Shown here: positions 55,122 through 64,000 of the stretch, one piece after another | How the letters are laid out: each line of letters opens with the position of its first letter | Numbering within the stretch: the first letter of the stretch is position 1 | From: Niebla homalea | Taxonomy: Eukaryota; Ascomycota; Lecanoromycetes; Lecanorales; Ramalinaceae | DNA length: 64,000 bases | NCBI GenBank assembly: GCA_019925105.1 | Contig: JAHGAU010000005.1 | Coordinates: forward strand, 1-64,000 | Direction: 5' to 3' | Position numbers and translations under genes: made by a program | The notes under the pieces: generated by a model | Seen by the model: only the letters and a program-made list of their open reading frames with translations | Told to the model about the DNA's origin: nothing | Database searches by the model: none

Positions 55122-55739
55122 CTAGATTAATTCACGGCCCATACCCCACCGGCTTCCTCCCCCTCCCCCTCCCCTCCCAGCCTCGTCAACCGCCGCCGCC
55201 GTGATATTCACCGTCCACCCCACCCGACTCACATCGGGCGACGTACTCGCCTGCATCGTCGTCGGCACCACCACGCTGGTATTGCCCCCCGTCGTATACA
55301 CCCCCGTGTTGTTGTTGTCGAAATCCTCCTGACACCCATCGATCAAGCCCGCCACGCTGCGGGTCAGCCGGCGCCAGGAACCCGTGGCGTAGTAGTGGTG
55401 CGTTGCCGCCGGTAGTAGTAACAGACCGATGGTGATGTTGCAGGTCCCGTGGGATTGGGAGAGCGGGAGGATGACGTCGTTGGTGGTGGTCTTGTTGGGC
55501 GTCTGGGCGCTGTGGAAGTGGGTCGGGGTGGTGGTGTTGGGGAATTGGGAGAGGGCGGAGTGGCAGTCTGAGGAAGGGGCGCGGCCGGGGTCGCCGGGGA
55601 AGAGGCAGGTGGGTGGGTTGGCCACTGGGAGGATGGAGGGTCCGGTGGAGGTGTCTGGGGATAGAGGGGAGGAGTGGGAGGGTAGGGGGTGCTGGAGGAG
55701 GAGGATGGCGAATGTGGTTAAGCAATGGAACTTGCACAT
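55122..55739 (-). CDS. Small secreted protein (205 aa)
   Basis: Begins MCKFHCLTTFAILLL, a probable signal peptide. The body has the layout of a common fungal secreted family: DCHSALSQFP, then HFHSAQTP, then VILPLSQSHGTCNITIGLLL and GLIDGCQEDFDNN. Six or more cysteines and several NxT sites suggest an extracellular glycoprotein. The last ~20 residues are Gly-rich and of low complexity. No enzyme motif is seen. It shares its strand with the two secreted-protein genes at 56-58 kb but is not an obvious copy of them. Confidence 0.75.
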   Translation of the reverse strand: MCKFHCLTTFAILLLQHPLPSHSSPLSPDTSTGPSILPVANPPTCLFPGDPGRAPSSDCHSALSQFPNTTTPTHFHSAQTPNKTTTNDVILPLSQSHGTCNITIGLLLLPAATHHYYATGSWRRLTRSVAGLIDGCQEDFDNNNTGVYTTGGNTSVVVPTTMQASTSPDVSRVGWTVNITAAAVDEAGRGGGGGGSRWGMGRELI

Positions 55740-56250
55740 ACTGTCTACCCCTTGTTGGTCAATAGGTCATTGAGGAAGTTGCTGAGTCCGTACACTTAAA
55801 TGTTGTGGTCCGACCGGGACGAATTTATATCGCATGTGTCTTGGCCCTTAGTTCTATATTTACTCATGCTTGCGCATTGCGCTTTTCATTACGAGACATG
55901 ACGTCGCGCAGCGCCTTCGCGCTTAGAATGTAGTTATGCTCGTTCTTTCCGATGTCAGACTGTGCACAGAACAATTTTGGAACTGATTGAGAGAAGCGAG
56001 ACAAGGTGGCTCAGTTGTTTTCAGCCCTTCGAGGCTGCGCATGGATCCGGCCTCATCGCGGAAATGCTTCGCATATCTGCTGTTCCGGTTTTAAGTTGGC
56101 GCCAGAAGAGTATTCAACCCTGCGGACGATTAAATAAAGGTGTGATCTTGTATTGGTGAAGAGATAACAAGGTCATTCTGCATCACATCGCCGCCCCCCT
56201 CCCCCCCCTCTTCCCTTCCCGGAATCAGACATCATCCACCCTTTCCACAT
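55740..56250. other. Intergenic, no supported gene
   Basis: A CGCAGCGCCTTCGCGCT inverted-repeat-like patch near 55,905 and a C-run at 56,190-56,210 are the only notable features. Confidence 0.5.
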
Positions 56251-56890
56251 CTAGTTCTGGATGATGCGGCCCCAAATCGCCACGCGCAGCTTCAAACTCT
56301 TCCCCCGTCGCAGGAAAGTGACCGACGTCAAAGAAAAAGGCCCAGCCCCGGATACGCCTTCAAGAAATCCTCGAACCCGAGTAGCGCAGCCGCCCAGAAG
56401 CCCCTGCGTCAGCTCGAACGTCACGTATGGCGGATACGCGCTCTGTTCTGGGATCTTCCACTTCCATTCGGATGTACACTTCGGATTGTGCCCCTGCGTC
56501 GCAGTCATAGGTGGCCCTGTCCATGACTTGGTTGTCTTTCGGATCAGGGTATGCGGTCCGGAGCTCTTTTATCAGTAGCGCGGTGGTGGACTCGCTGCGG
56601 CCTGGTTCCGGGAGCCAAGGTCTGTGAAGGTAGGGGCTCCAAAAGACCGCGCTCACGTTGGTGTAGGGGACTCGGTAAGAGATGGCCAATCCGCGGGGAG
56701 AGGGGCCGGGGGGGAAGCTAGAAAGGATGGTCAATTGTATACATGGGATTGTTGTATATAAAGGTTGATGATGGCTCACTGAACTCATTGGTGATGTTGA
56801 CCGGTCGGCAATTGCCAATGTCAATGGCGGTAGCAGGAAATGCGATAGTGTTGACGCCTAAAAATGCCAGGATTTCTTTCCTGATGGACA
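56251..56890 (-). pseudogene. Decayed copy of the secreted protein gene at 57.1-57.9 kb
   Basis: Segments match the neighbouring gene in order but in different frames: IRKEILAFLGVNTIAFPATA (signal-peptide region with ATG lost to ATC), NITNEFSEPSS, SYRVPYTNVSAVFW, RPWLPEPGRSES then ELRTAYPDP and MDRATYD. SAYPPYVTFELTQG follows one frame away, and GFEDFLKAYPG another frame away again before an early stop. At least two indels and a lost start codon make it a pseudogene. Confidence 0.7.
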
Positions 56891-57000
56891 AGTTGTGCGA
56901 ATTGAGGAGTGGTGGAGAGCGTCGCTTGACAACGCGTACAAGCTAATTGCCGCTGCCTTTCTTATCTGTCTTGATTCAAAGATCAAACAGCCCCAAATAG

Positions 57001-57060
57001 AGGGAATGAACATGCAGAGGGAATGAACATGCAGAGGGAATGAACATGCAGAGTGAATGA
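57001..57060. repeat. 17-bp minisatellite (3.5 units)
   Basis: AGGGAATGAACATGCAG repeated three times exactly, followed by a partial fourth unit, between the paired secreted-protein genes. Confidence 0.9.
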
Positions 57061-57118
57061 ATACTGAAGCATGAATCAACATCAATACTAACAATGCTTG
57101 CCCTTGGCCAAAAGTTTC

Positions 57119-57851
57119 TTATGTAACCTGCACCGTCTCCTCCTCATCCACCGTCAAACCCCCCCTCCCAGCATAGAACTCCTCGTCCGGCGGCCCATAG
57201 TCGTAAAAAATGTTGAATTTAAAGGGGAACCCCGGATATGCCTTGACAAAATCCTGGAAGCCCGCGACCGCATCGGCCCAGATGCCCTGTGTCAGCGCCA
57301 AAGTCTGGTAGGGCGCGAAGGCGCTCTTTGCGCGTTCTTCCGGCAGCAGGTAGAGGTACACTTGCGGTGCTTTCCCTTGGGCGTACTCGTAGCTAGGTTG
57401 ATCCATGAATTGCCTGATCAATGTCGGGTCCGAGTATTTCGTCCGGAGGTTCTGGAGGAGTACGGCGACGTCGGTCTCGTTCCGGTCAGGTTCCGGGCGC
57501 CAAGGGTCGCGAAAGGATGGGTTCTGGATCGGGGGGTTTGGAGTTGGGGACTTTGTAGAAGATGACGTCCTCGGGTGGAACAGCGCCGGGGGGGAAGCTG
57601 GTGCGTGTACAATGAGATCAGCGGAAGTGTGTGTGTGTATAATAGGGCAAAGTGGATGACGGAACTCACCCAACGCTGACATTAGCCAGGCTGCTGAACG
57701 CATCTGTGATGTTGAGCGATTCGTCGTTTGAGAGAGCGACGTTGGCGTTGGGCTGGGTGATGCTGTTGCTGGTGGGAGGGGTAGCTGGTAATGCCGTTGC
57801 GAGGTGTTGCGCCGTGATGGCGCTCAAGACCAATGCCCAAAGTCCTTTCAT
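57119..57851 (-). pseudogene. Secreted protein gene with a frameshift in a C6 run
   Basis: Exon 1 (57,851-57,670) starts MKGLWALVLSAITAQHLATA, a signal peptide, and ends NVSVG at a GTGAGT donor. The intron is 72 bp. Exon 2 from 57,597 reads FPPGAVPPEDVIFYKVPNSK, but the family block DPWRPEPDRNET, NLRTKYSDP, MDQPSYEYAQG, APYQTLALTQG and GFQDFVKAYPGFPFKFNIFY lies one frame off. The shift falls at a run of six C on the minus strand (57,532-57,537); five would restore the frame to the stop at 57,119, giving about 220 residues. The exact match of the rest to the paralogue supports one gene. A sequencing error at the run is as likely as a true mutation. Confidence 0.65.
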
Positions 57852-58425
57852 GATGAACTCTTAAGTTCAAAGACTCTGTGCAGGTTGATTGGGAAGGTGT
57901 GAATGCTTTGTCCCTAACCCAAAGGTCATGACTCTTAATATATATAGGGCGTCGCTTGATAACGCCAAGAATGGGGGCGGACGCATGAGCTCCATTGTCT
58001 TGGTGTGAAGCATCCAAGCGGATGGAGTCAAATATCATGCCTATTAATATATCTGTATGACTTGATGACACCCAAAATGGGGGCCGACGCATCGGCTCCT
58101 TGTTCTTGTCATAAACAAAAAAGCGGGTGGATTGGTAGACATCAATTGCGAGGGCCTGATTACGTAACTATTGATAAAAATATAAAGCAAGAACTGCCCG
58201 CAGGGAAACAATCGTGAGGGGATGTAACGGATTTTTCCAAAGACAGAGTATAAGATTATATCTCATATCGACCAAAGACGTTGTTGAGTAACTAGATGAA
58301 ACCCCAAAGTATTCTGCTTGATTGATTGGGCCATTACTTGAAAGCTGGTGAGCAATAGCGATGAGTTTCCCGCACGCAGCAACGCATATAATAGTACTAC
58401 AAAAGTAAGGTTCTTACTTGGGATC
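57852..58425. other. Intergenic, no supported gene
   Basis: Two related stretches, GACGCATGAGCTCCATTGTCTTG near 57,980 and GACGCATCGGCTCCTTGTTCTTG near 58,086, each in a copy of roughly 100 bp (with GGATGGAGTCAAAT-like spacers), form a short imperfect direct repeat upstream of the secreted-protein gene. Confidence 0.5.
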
Positions 58426-58430
58426 TGCGT

Positions 58431-60341
58431 TTATACCAGGGTAAAGGTCTGCTCCGGTGCCATACTCATACCCTCGCCATTCATGATGCCATGGACGTAG
58501 CAGTCGCCAACTAGCTGCCATGTTTTCGTTGTACCACCCAGTACATCCATAGCCTTGTGTGGTCGAAGAAGAAAAGGTGTCCGAGCACCATGAAGAACGG
58601 CTACAAGATCACCAACTTGTGCTTTTGGTGGGCCAAGTCCCAATAGACGATGCTCTGATGTGCCGAATGCGATTCGATTGTTTGTGAAGTATTCTAGACG
58701 CCTCGCATAATGAAGAAACGCACGTCTCTCGGGGGAGCTGATTCGATTCGCGCCATTGCCGAGCTCTTCATCAAGCAGTGCGTGGATGAAGGATTTGGCA
58801 AAGTTACCATCTTCAAAGAGATGTCGATGGAACATATCCCAGGAGCGGAACTTCTTTATAGTCTCCGCTTCGGATTCTTCATTCCAGCTGTGAGCTACAA
58901 GTGTAAGGGCAATCGACGTATCTATTTGATGATCGGACAAGGGAGGGCTTGCAAGGGGCTCTGTCACGTAGTCACGAATGGTAGTAATCCATTCACTGTC
59001 CTTGAAAAAGACAAGACCGGCCGCTAATGGAATGGCCCTAGCATTGCCTTTTGATGGCCTTGGGAAAAGAGCCTTGATCGTACATACGGCATGACCAGAC
59101 ACTCCGAGAATGTGTCGTCGTCGGTCATTGTCAAGCCTATGCTCTGTATCCAAGGACGACCGAGAATTGCATTTACCAGCAATGTTGCCCATGCTTATCG
59201 GGGCATGAGGCGTGGTCCAGTCAGGCACCCAAGAAGGCAATGCTGCAAGCGCCTGATTCCAACCAATTCCTGCACTGTGGAGAGATATAAGATTCTTCTC
59301 GTGGGCAAGCAATCGATGACCAAGCTCAGTATAAATCTCCTCGACTGAGGTAAGGTAGTCAGGCTGGACCGGGAACGAACAGGATGCAAAACCGATGACC
59401 GAGTACAGCTTATCCCTCGGATCTGCCACCCTGAAGCTTTCGCAAGTGATCAAAGCGCGGGACAGAGGAATGTCCTGTCCTTTCCTTCGAGCGTCTCGTA
59501 ACGTTGCCAATACAAGGGTAGTAGTCAACCCAGGAATTTCCATATTCGTATTTTGTATTCTGTTGGTGTCTGTGACAAAAGAAGCCTTCATATCAGGTTG
59601 TAGTAGGCTCTCTAGCTTCCTCGATGCGATCTCAACCAAGGTCCAACTGAAGATATCCCAAGGAATTGAAACTGCCCCGTAAGCTAAATATAACGCTGGC
59701 CTCTCATTCTCTTGCTCAAATGGTGCCATGAGCACCTCTTGTACGATCCACTGGCGCTGAAACCACGGATGATAAAGTAATCTGCGCAAGGCGTGCCACT
59801 CGTTTTGATCAGGATGGACAGACGTCTGCGGCAAAGGTTGTGCGGGGATACCGCTTACCAGCTGATGTACTTTCGCAAAGAACACAGAGAGTGTCGAGGC
59901 AAAGCGTAAAGCTTCCTCTCCCCAGGCATGGGAATTTCCAAGCCATGCTATGACTCGAAAAGCGGATGCATAGATGTTACCCATCATGGAGACCTGCTTG
60001 GATTTCTCGACAGCATTCTCCTGATCAATGCAAATCTGATCGATCCAATAGTATGCATTCATGTAGCGGGGAACCAGTCCCTGTAGAATGTTGTCGGCGG
60101 ACCTTGACAATGGTAACCCCAAGTTCTTTGCCGTAACCAGATGCGCCACTGGGGTAGGATCGCCCCAACAGTATGAGACGGCATTGTACGGCATGGAACC
60201 GTTAAGATCATAGTGTTCAAATGAGCATATTATTCGACCGTCCCGTCTTGGATCCTTGTCGAATTTCGCCAGACGAATGTGGCCATCAGGTAGAGCGCTG
60301 TATGCGTGACGCTCGTAGCAGCTACTGGAGGCGTCCTCCAT
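58431..60341 (-). CDS. HET-domain protein (636 aa)
   Basis: Single open frame starting MEDASSSCYERHAYSALPDG. The HET domain occupies about residues 45-205: MPYNAVSYCWGDPTP, then YYWIDQICIDQENAVEKSKQ and MGNIYASAFRVIAWLG, then WFQRQWIVQEVLMAP. These are the three classic HET blocks. The rest resembles the common C-terminal part of such proteins (ADPRDKLYSVIGFA, LPSWVPDWT and a final LVGDCYVHGIMNGE). HET-domain proteins mediate programmed cell death on fusion of incompatible strains in some fungi, but most members have no known role. No NACHT or other NLR partner is adjacent. Confidence 0.9.
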   Translation of the reverse strand: MEDASSSCYERHAYSALPDGHIRLAKFDKDPRRDGRIICSFEHYDLNGSMPYNAVSYCWGDPTPVAHLVTAKNLGLPLSRSADNILQGLVPRYMNAYYWIDQICIDQENAVEKSKQVSMMGNIYASAFRVIAWLGNSHAWGEEALRFASTLSVFFAKVHQLVSGIPAQPLPQTSVHPDQNEWHALRRLLYHPWFQRQWIVQEVLMAPFEQENERPALYLAYGAVSIPWDIFSWTLVEIASRKLESLLQPDMKASFVTDTNRIQNTNMEIPGLTTTLVLATLRDARRKGQDIPLSRALITCESFRVADPRDKLYSVIGFASCSFPVQPDYLTSVEEIYTELGHRLLAHEKNLISLHSAGIGWNQALAALPSWVPDWTTPHAPISMGNIAGKCNSRSSLDTEHRLDNDRRRHILGVSGHAVCTIKALFPRPSKGNARAIPLAAGLVFFKDSEWITTIRDYVTEPLASPPLSDHQIDTSIALTLVAHSWNEESEAETIKKFRSWDMFHRHLFEDGNFAKSFIHALLDEELGNGANRISSPERRAFLHYARRLEYFTNNRIAFGTSEHRLLGLGPPKAQVGDLVAVLHGARTPFLLRPHKAMDVLGGTTKTWQLVGDCYVHGIMNGEGMSMAPEQTFTLV

Positions 60342-61150
60342 GCTCCTTGGGATTTAATGGACTGAGCGGTCTGGCGAGGTAATTAATACCATAGGTGTAT
60401 GTTGATGCTGTAGAGCATGAATAATTTGAGGCAGTGAGGCTGGGCTAGGCTGCCGTTGCATTGAAAGGGGCAAGATTTGATCACCACTAACACTTTGCGA
60501 TCATGCAACCTTGTCATCTGTGGGTGAGCTATACTAATATGTTCGGAGAGTCTGCTAGATGCATGGAGGGCTGTACAAGGTCCAGAACCATGGTCGCTTG
60601 AGTCATCAACCCACCTCCGCCTGGTATTGATCAATGGTGTGCCATCATTTAATACGATATCTGACTGGTGGAATTTGAAGCGCTGGAGACCAAATACTCG
60701 ACACGGAATATTGGATCAGACTCGTCGATGACACTAAAAATTGCAACGCGAGCAGTCTTGTATCCCCTTGGACTTATGGGAGACTCGAATTTGATAGATG
60801 CCTCTGCTATGAAGAGTTTTTGTTTGTTGTCAACGAGAGTCAGGAACCAAAAGCTAAATCGACACATGACCAAGTTGGATTCGGTTAAGCGCCATTCTAG
60901 CCGTTGCCAAGGAAAGATACCTTTCTAGGGAATAATCCAATACGACATGGAAGAAATGCATCAGCTGCCCAAGCTGCCCAAGCTACCTCAATTCTTGGAG
61001 CTATGAGCCTATCACACTAATAGAGTACTTACTTGTGGCTTGATCATCCCACCAGTCTCATGGAGTCCTGACCCTGACCGCGACATTAGCCCCCTTTAGT
61101 CCCCCCCAGTATATTTCTATATTTCGCCCTCTCCTCGGGTTCTGGTGACG
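60342..61150. other. Intergenic between divergent HET and sey1 genes
   Basis: Short overlapping frames only. A GCTGCCCAA repeat lies at 60,964-60,985. Confidence 0.5.
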
Positions 61151-63902
61151 ATGAACGGCTCTACAAGCGGCTCTCCGGCCACAGCTCAACGATCTCATCG
61201 GCCGAACCAGGGAGCTCGACATCCAACAGCGCCGGCAGTCATGGCGGTCAACGAACATTTCGCCGGCATGAATGGAGATGCGACCAAGGAACAGTACGAG
61301 CATGGCATACAGGTCATCAATGAGGATCAGGAGTTCAAGTATGTTTTACTGAGCTCACAGAAACAAACCTGGGAGAGCTGCGACGCTAATATAAGCATTC
61401 AATATTATCCAGTCCGAGTCTGTCCAAGTACCTGTCATTCGAAAAGGTCCTACCGGTCGGATTCAACTACCACCTCATCTCCGTCTTCGGCTCCCAGTCG
61501 ACGGGCAAATCGACGCTGCTGAACCACCTCTTCGGGACAGATTTTGGGGTCATGGCCGAAGATGATCGAAGACAGACGACAAAAGGGATCTGGATGTCGA
61601 AGAACAAGACCAAAAAGAATAATAATACCCAAGCAATGGCGGACAACATACTGGTCATGGACGTCGAGGGAACAGACGGCAGAGAAAGGGGAGAAGATCA
61701 AGACTTTGAGAGAAAGAGCGCATTGTTCGCATTGGCCACGAGCGAGGTCCTCATTGTGAATATATGGGAGCATCAGGTCGGATTATACCAAGGTGCAAAC
61801 ATGGGCCTGCTCAAGGTCGTCTTCGAGGTCAATCTGGAATTGTTCCTGAAGGATAAGAAATCAAATCCACGCTCCCTCCTCTTCTTTGTCATCCGCGATC
61901 ACCTTGGGACCACCCCCCTACCCAACCTTCGAAACACCCTCATACAAGATCTGTCGAGAATATGGGCCGGTCTGAACAAGCCGCCGGGGCTCGAAAAATC
62001 CAAGATAGAAGACTACTTCGACTTTGCCTTTTCCGCCCTACCACACAAGATACTACAACCCGAGAGATTTGTGTCAGAGGTTGGGAAGCTTGGGACACGC
62101 TTCAGGGCTGGTCAAAGAGACTCGAGAAAAGAAGCTTTATGGTCAGATCGCGAGCTTGAAGGCGGCATCTTCCTTCCAGAGTACCACCGCCGGATCCCCG
62201 CAGACGGTTTCTCCATCTACGCCGAACAAGTCTGGGACCAGATCGTCAACAACAAAGACCTCGACCTCCCCACCCAGCAAGAACTCATGGCCCAATTCCG
62301 GTGCGATGAGATCTCCAGAGAGGTCCTCCTCACCTTTGACGAAGCCATCCTCCCCTTTGAGACCAAACAAGCCGAAGGGATCCGCGTTGGCTCCCCGGAA
62401 GTTCTGACTGGTCTGGGCGCAGCCATGCGGACATCCCGGATGAAAACCCTCAAGGCCTTCGAAACCGAAGCCTCCCGCTACCACAAGGGCGTCTACACCC
62501 GCAAACGGACCGAGCTCGAATCAGCCGTGGACACCCGCCTCAAGTCTCTCTTCCAGAACCAACTCTCCGCCGCCCACAAATCGGGCGTGCGCGATTTCTC
62601 TGACGCCGTCACCGCAGCAGTCAAGACGGGTCAGAAGAAGGGTAGCTATGATTTCGCCGAGATCGTCGCATCGCAAAAGAAGCTCGCGCTGGATAAATAC
62701 GACAAGGAAGCCCGCGCCATCCTCGTGGAAGGTGCGCCGTGGAGCAACTACAAGCAGGAAATCGCGCTCTACACCAAAGACCTCGGGGAAGTCAGCGGTC
62801 GTCTCCGTCGTGATGAGATGCGCCGACTCGCTACCCGCGTCGAGCGCTGGGTCAAGTCCCGGCTCTCCGAGTCCGTGGGCCTGGAGTTCAACGCGCTGGG
62901 TTCCGGCCGAGGCGGTGGCGGTGCTCCCGAAACGGGCGAACGTCCACCGGAGAAAGAGATCTGGGATCGTATATGGTCTGTCTTTGTCCGCACCGTCGAG
63001 GAAGCATCTCGCCGTTTCACCGATCGCGCTCGCTCTTTCGACGCCTCCCCCGGCGAAGTGGACGTTGGTCTCTGGCGACTGCGGCGGAAATCCTGGGGCG
63101 TGCTTCGGGCAAAGATCGAGGAGGAGATGATGGAGGGTAACCTGCTACTGAAACTGCGCGAGAACTTCGAAGACAAATTCCGCTACGATGAGACTGGCGT
63201 GCCGCGCATCTGGCGGCCGAATGACGACATCGAGGGCACCTACACCAAAGCTCGCGAATCGACCCTCACGCTCATCCCACTGCTCTCACGCTTTCAATCC
63301 GCCAATCAAGAGCAAGGGCCCCCGCCGCTAGACTCGTGGATCGGCAACACGCCCGAGGAAGCCACGCCCGCTGATGAAGAAGACCTTGCTCCTATTGGTG
63401 GGGTGGACGAGGAAGAAGGAAAGAGCTTGGAAGAAGAGATGACGGTGCTGAGCGAGGCCAAGCGGCAGGACATCACCACCCGCTTCAAGAAGACGGCCGA
63501 TGGGGTTTATGTCGAGGCCAAACGGAGTGCCATCGGTGGGATGACGCAGGTGCCCGCCTATTTCTGGGCGCTGGTGCTGGCGTTGGGGTGGAATGAGATT
63601 GTTGCCGGTATGTCTACTTCCTTCCCTTCCTCCGTGGTTCTCAAACTGATGAGATGGGTGACATAGTTCTGCGCAACCCAATCTACTTCATCTTCCTCAT
63701 CCTCTTCGCCGTGGGTGCCTACGTGACATACACCCTCAACCTGTGGGGTCCCATGTATCAGATGGCCAATGCCGCCTCCGCCCAAGCTCTCGTCGAGGGC
63801 AAGAAGTGGTTGAGGGAGTTTTGGAAAGCAGTGAGGCCGGGAGGCAGGCCATGGCTGTGGAGGGCAGGACCGGGACCAGTTTGGGCGAAGGGATCGGGTT
63901 GA
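61151..63902 (+). CDS. sey1: Sey1, ER membrane-fusion GTPase (atlastin-like)
   Basis: Exons 61,151-61,338, 61,413-63,607 and 63,667-63,902, with introns of 74 and 59 bp. As read, 872 residues. P-loop [19 protein letters not shown], switch [25 protein letters not shown] and [10 protein letters not shown] give the dynamin-type GTPase domain (about residues 75-310), followed by the long helical middle and two close membrane spans, [15 protein letters not shown] and [17 protein letters not shown], split by the last intron. Sey1 fuses ER tubules. The last residues of the open frame do not look right: after LREF the next frame reads [18 protein letters not shown] and stays open to 63,963, so the natural C-terminus may be about 20 residues longer and one base may be missing in the TTTT run near 63,815. 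Start chosen at the first ATG. Confidence 0.93.
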
Positions 63903-64000
63903 GGAAGATGGATAAAGGGGGAAGGGAGGTGAAAGGGGAGGAAGGGGAGGAAGACGAGATATAGGGGGTTGAATGGGTGAGAGGTCTCGGAGCATGATCA

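Noticed and set aside
54726..55130. 134-codon plus-strand frame
   Set aside because: No domain or signal peptide, and competing frames overlap it.

Overview
The window is from a filamentous ascomycete (Pezizomycotina). Genes on the right have short introns (about 50-120 bp) with GT-AG ends, and the proteins belong to families typical of these fungi (HET, UstYa, SAT4-type membrane protein, Sey1, Rcf2, Tma64). The window also has the two-compartment base composition made by repeat-induced point mutation (RIP): extremely AT-rich, stop-riddled repeats poor in CpA/TpG against gene-bearing DNA of ordinary composition. I cannot name the species.

Layout. (1) 1-18.7 kb is RIP-mutated repeat DNA. It holds two same-strand copies of a large element whose minus-strand relic reads as a telomere-linked RecQ-type helicase with an N-terminal DUF3505-like zinc-finger region; the first copy is cut by the window edge. 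With it go a ~670-bp hairpin-bearing repeat, hexamer and 12-mer arrays, long A/T low-complexity tracts, a 150-bp repeat in three copies, and a 1.2-kb segment present twice with LTR-like ends. (2) 18.8-20.35 kb is an island with an intact three-exon methyltransferase gene. (3) 20,356-27,447 is one Ty1/copia retrotransposon with LTRs and a near-perfect 5-bp target duplication. It carries a nested 1.38-kb LTR element (exact GTAAT duplication) and an antisense solo LTR (exact AAAGT duplication). (4) 27.5-31.6 kb has a damaged SAT4-family membrane protein gene, a possible small secreted peptide, an unassigned coding remnant and a UstYa/DUF3328 gene. With the methyltransferase these look like a secondary-metabolite locus split by the retrotransposon. 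(5) 31.6-37.4 kb has no convincing gene but several degenerate repeat arrays. (6) 37.5-44.3 kb has an APH-family gene with an in-frame stop, an RNase H-domain gene plus an inverted dead fragment of a relative, and a two-exon P-loop GTPase. (7) 45.2-53.4 kb is a housekeeping block: a conserved nuclear-looking protein, a zinc-ribbon candidate, a gene interrupted by TAG, a MITE-like element, rcf2, tma64 (eIF2D) and a gamma-glutamylcyclotransferase-like gene. (8) 53.8-57.9 kb carries small secreted protein genes, two of them a duplicated and decaying pair. (9) 58.4-63.9 kb has a HET-domain gene and sey1.

Several genes carry a single disabling change (APH, SAT4, one secreted protein at a run of six C, the sey1 3' end at a run of T, the gene at 47.8 kb). 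Whether these are real mutations or assembly errors decides how much of the window is truly pseudogenic. All exon joins were worked out by hand from splice sites and reading frame; family calls come from recognised motifs, not from database searches.
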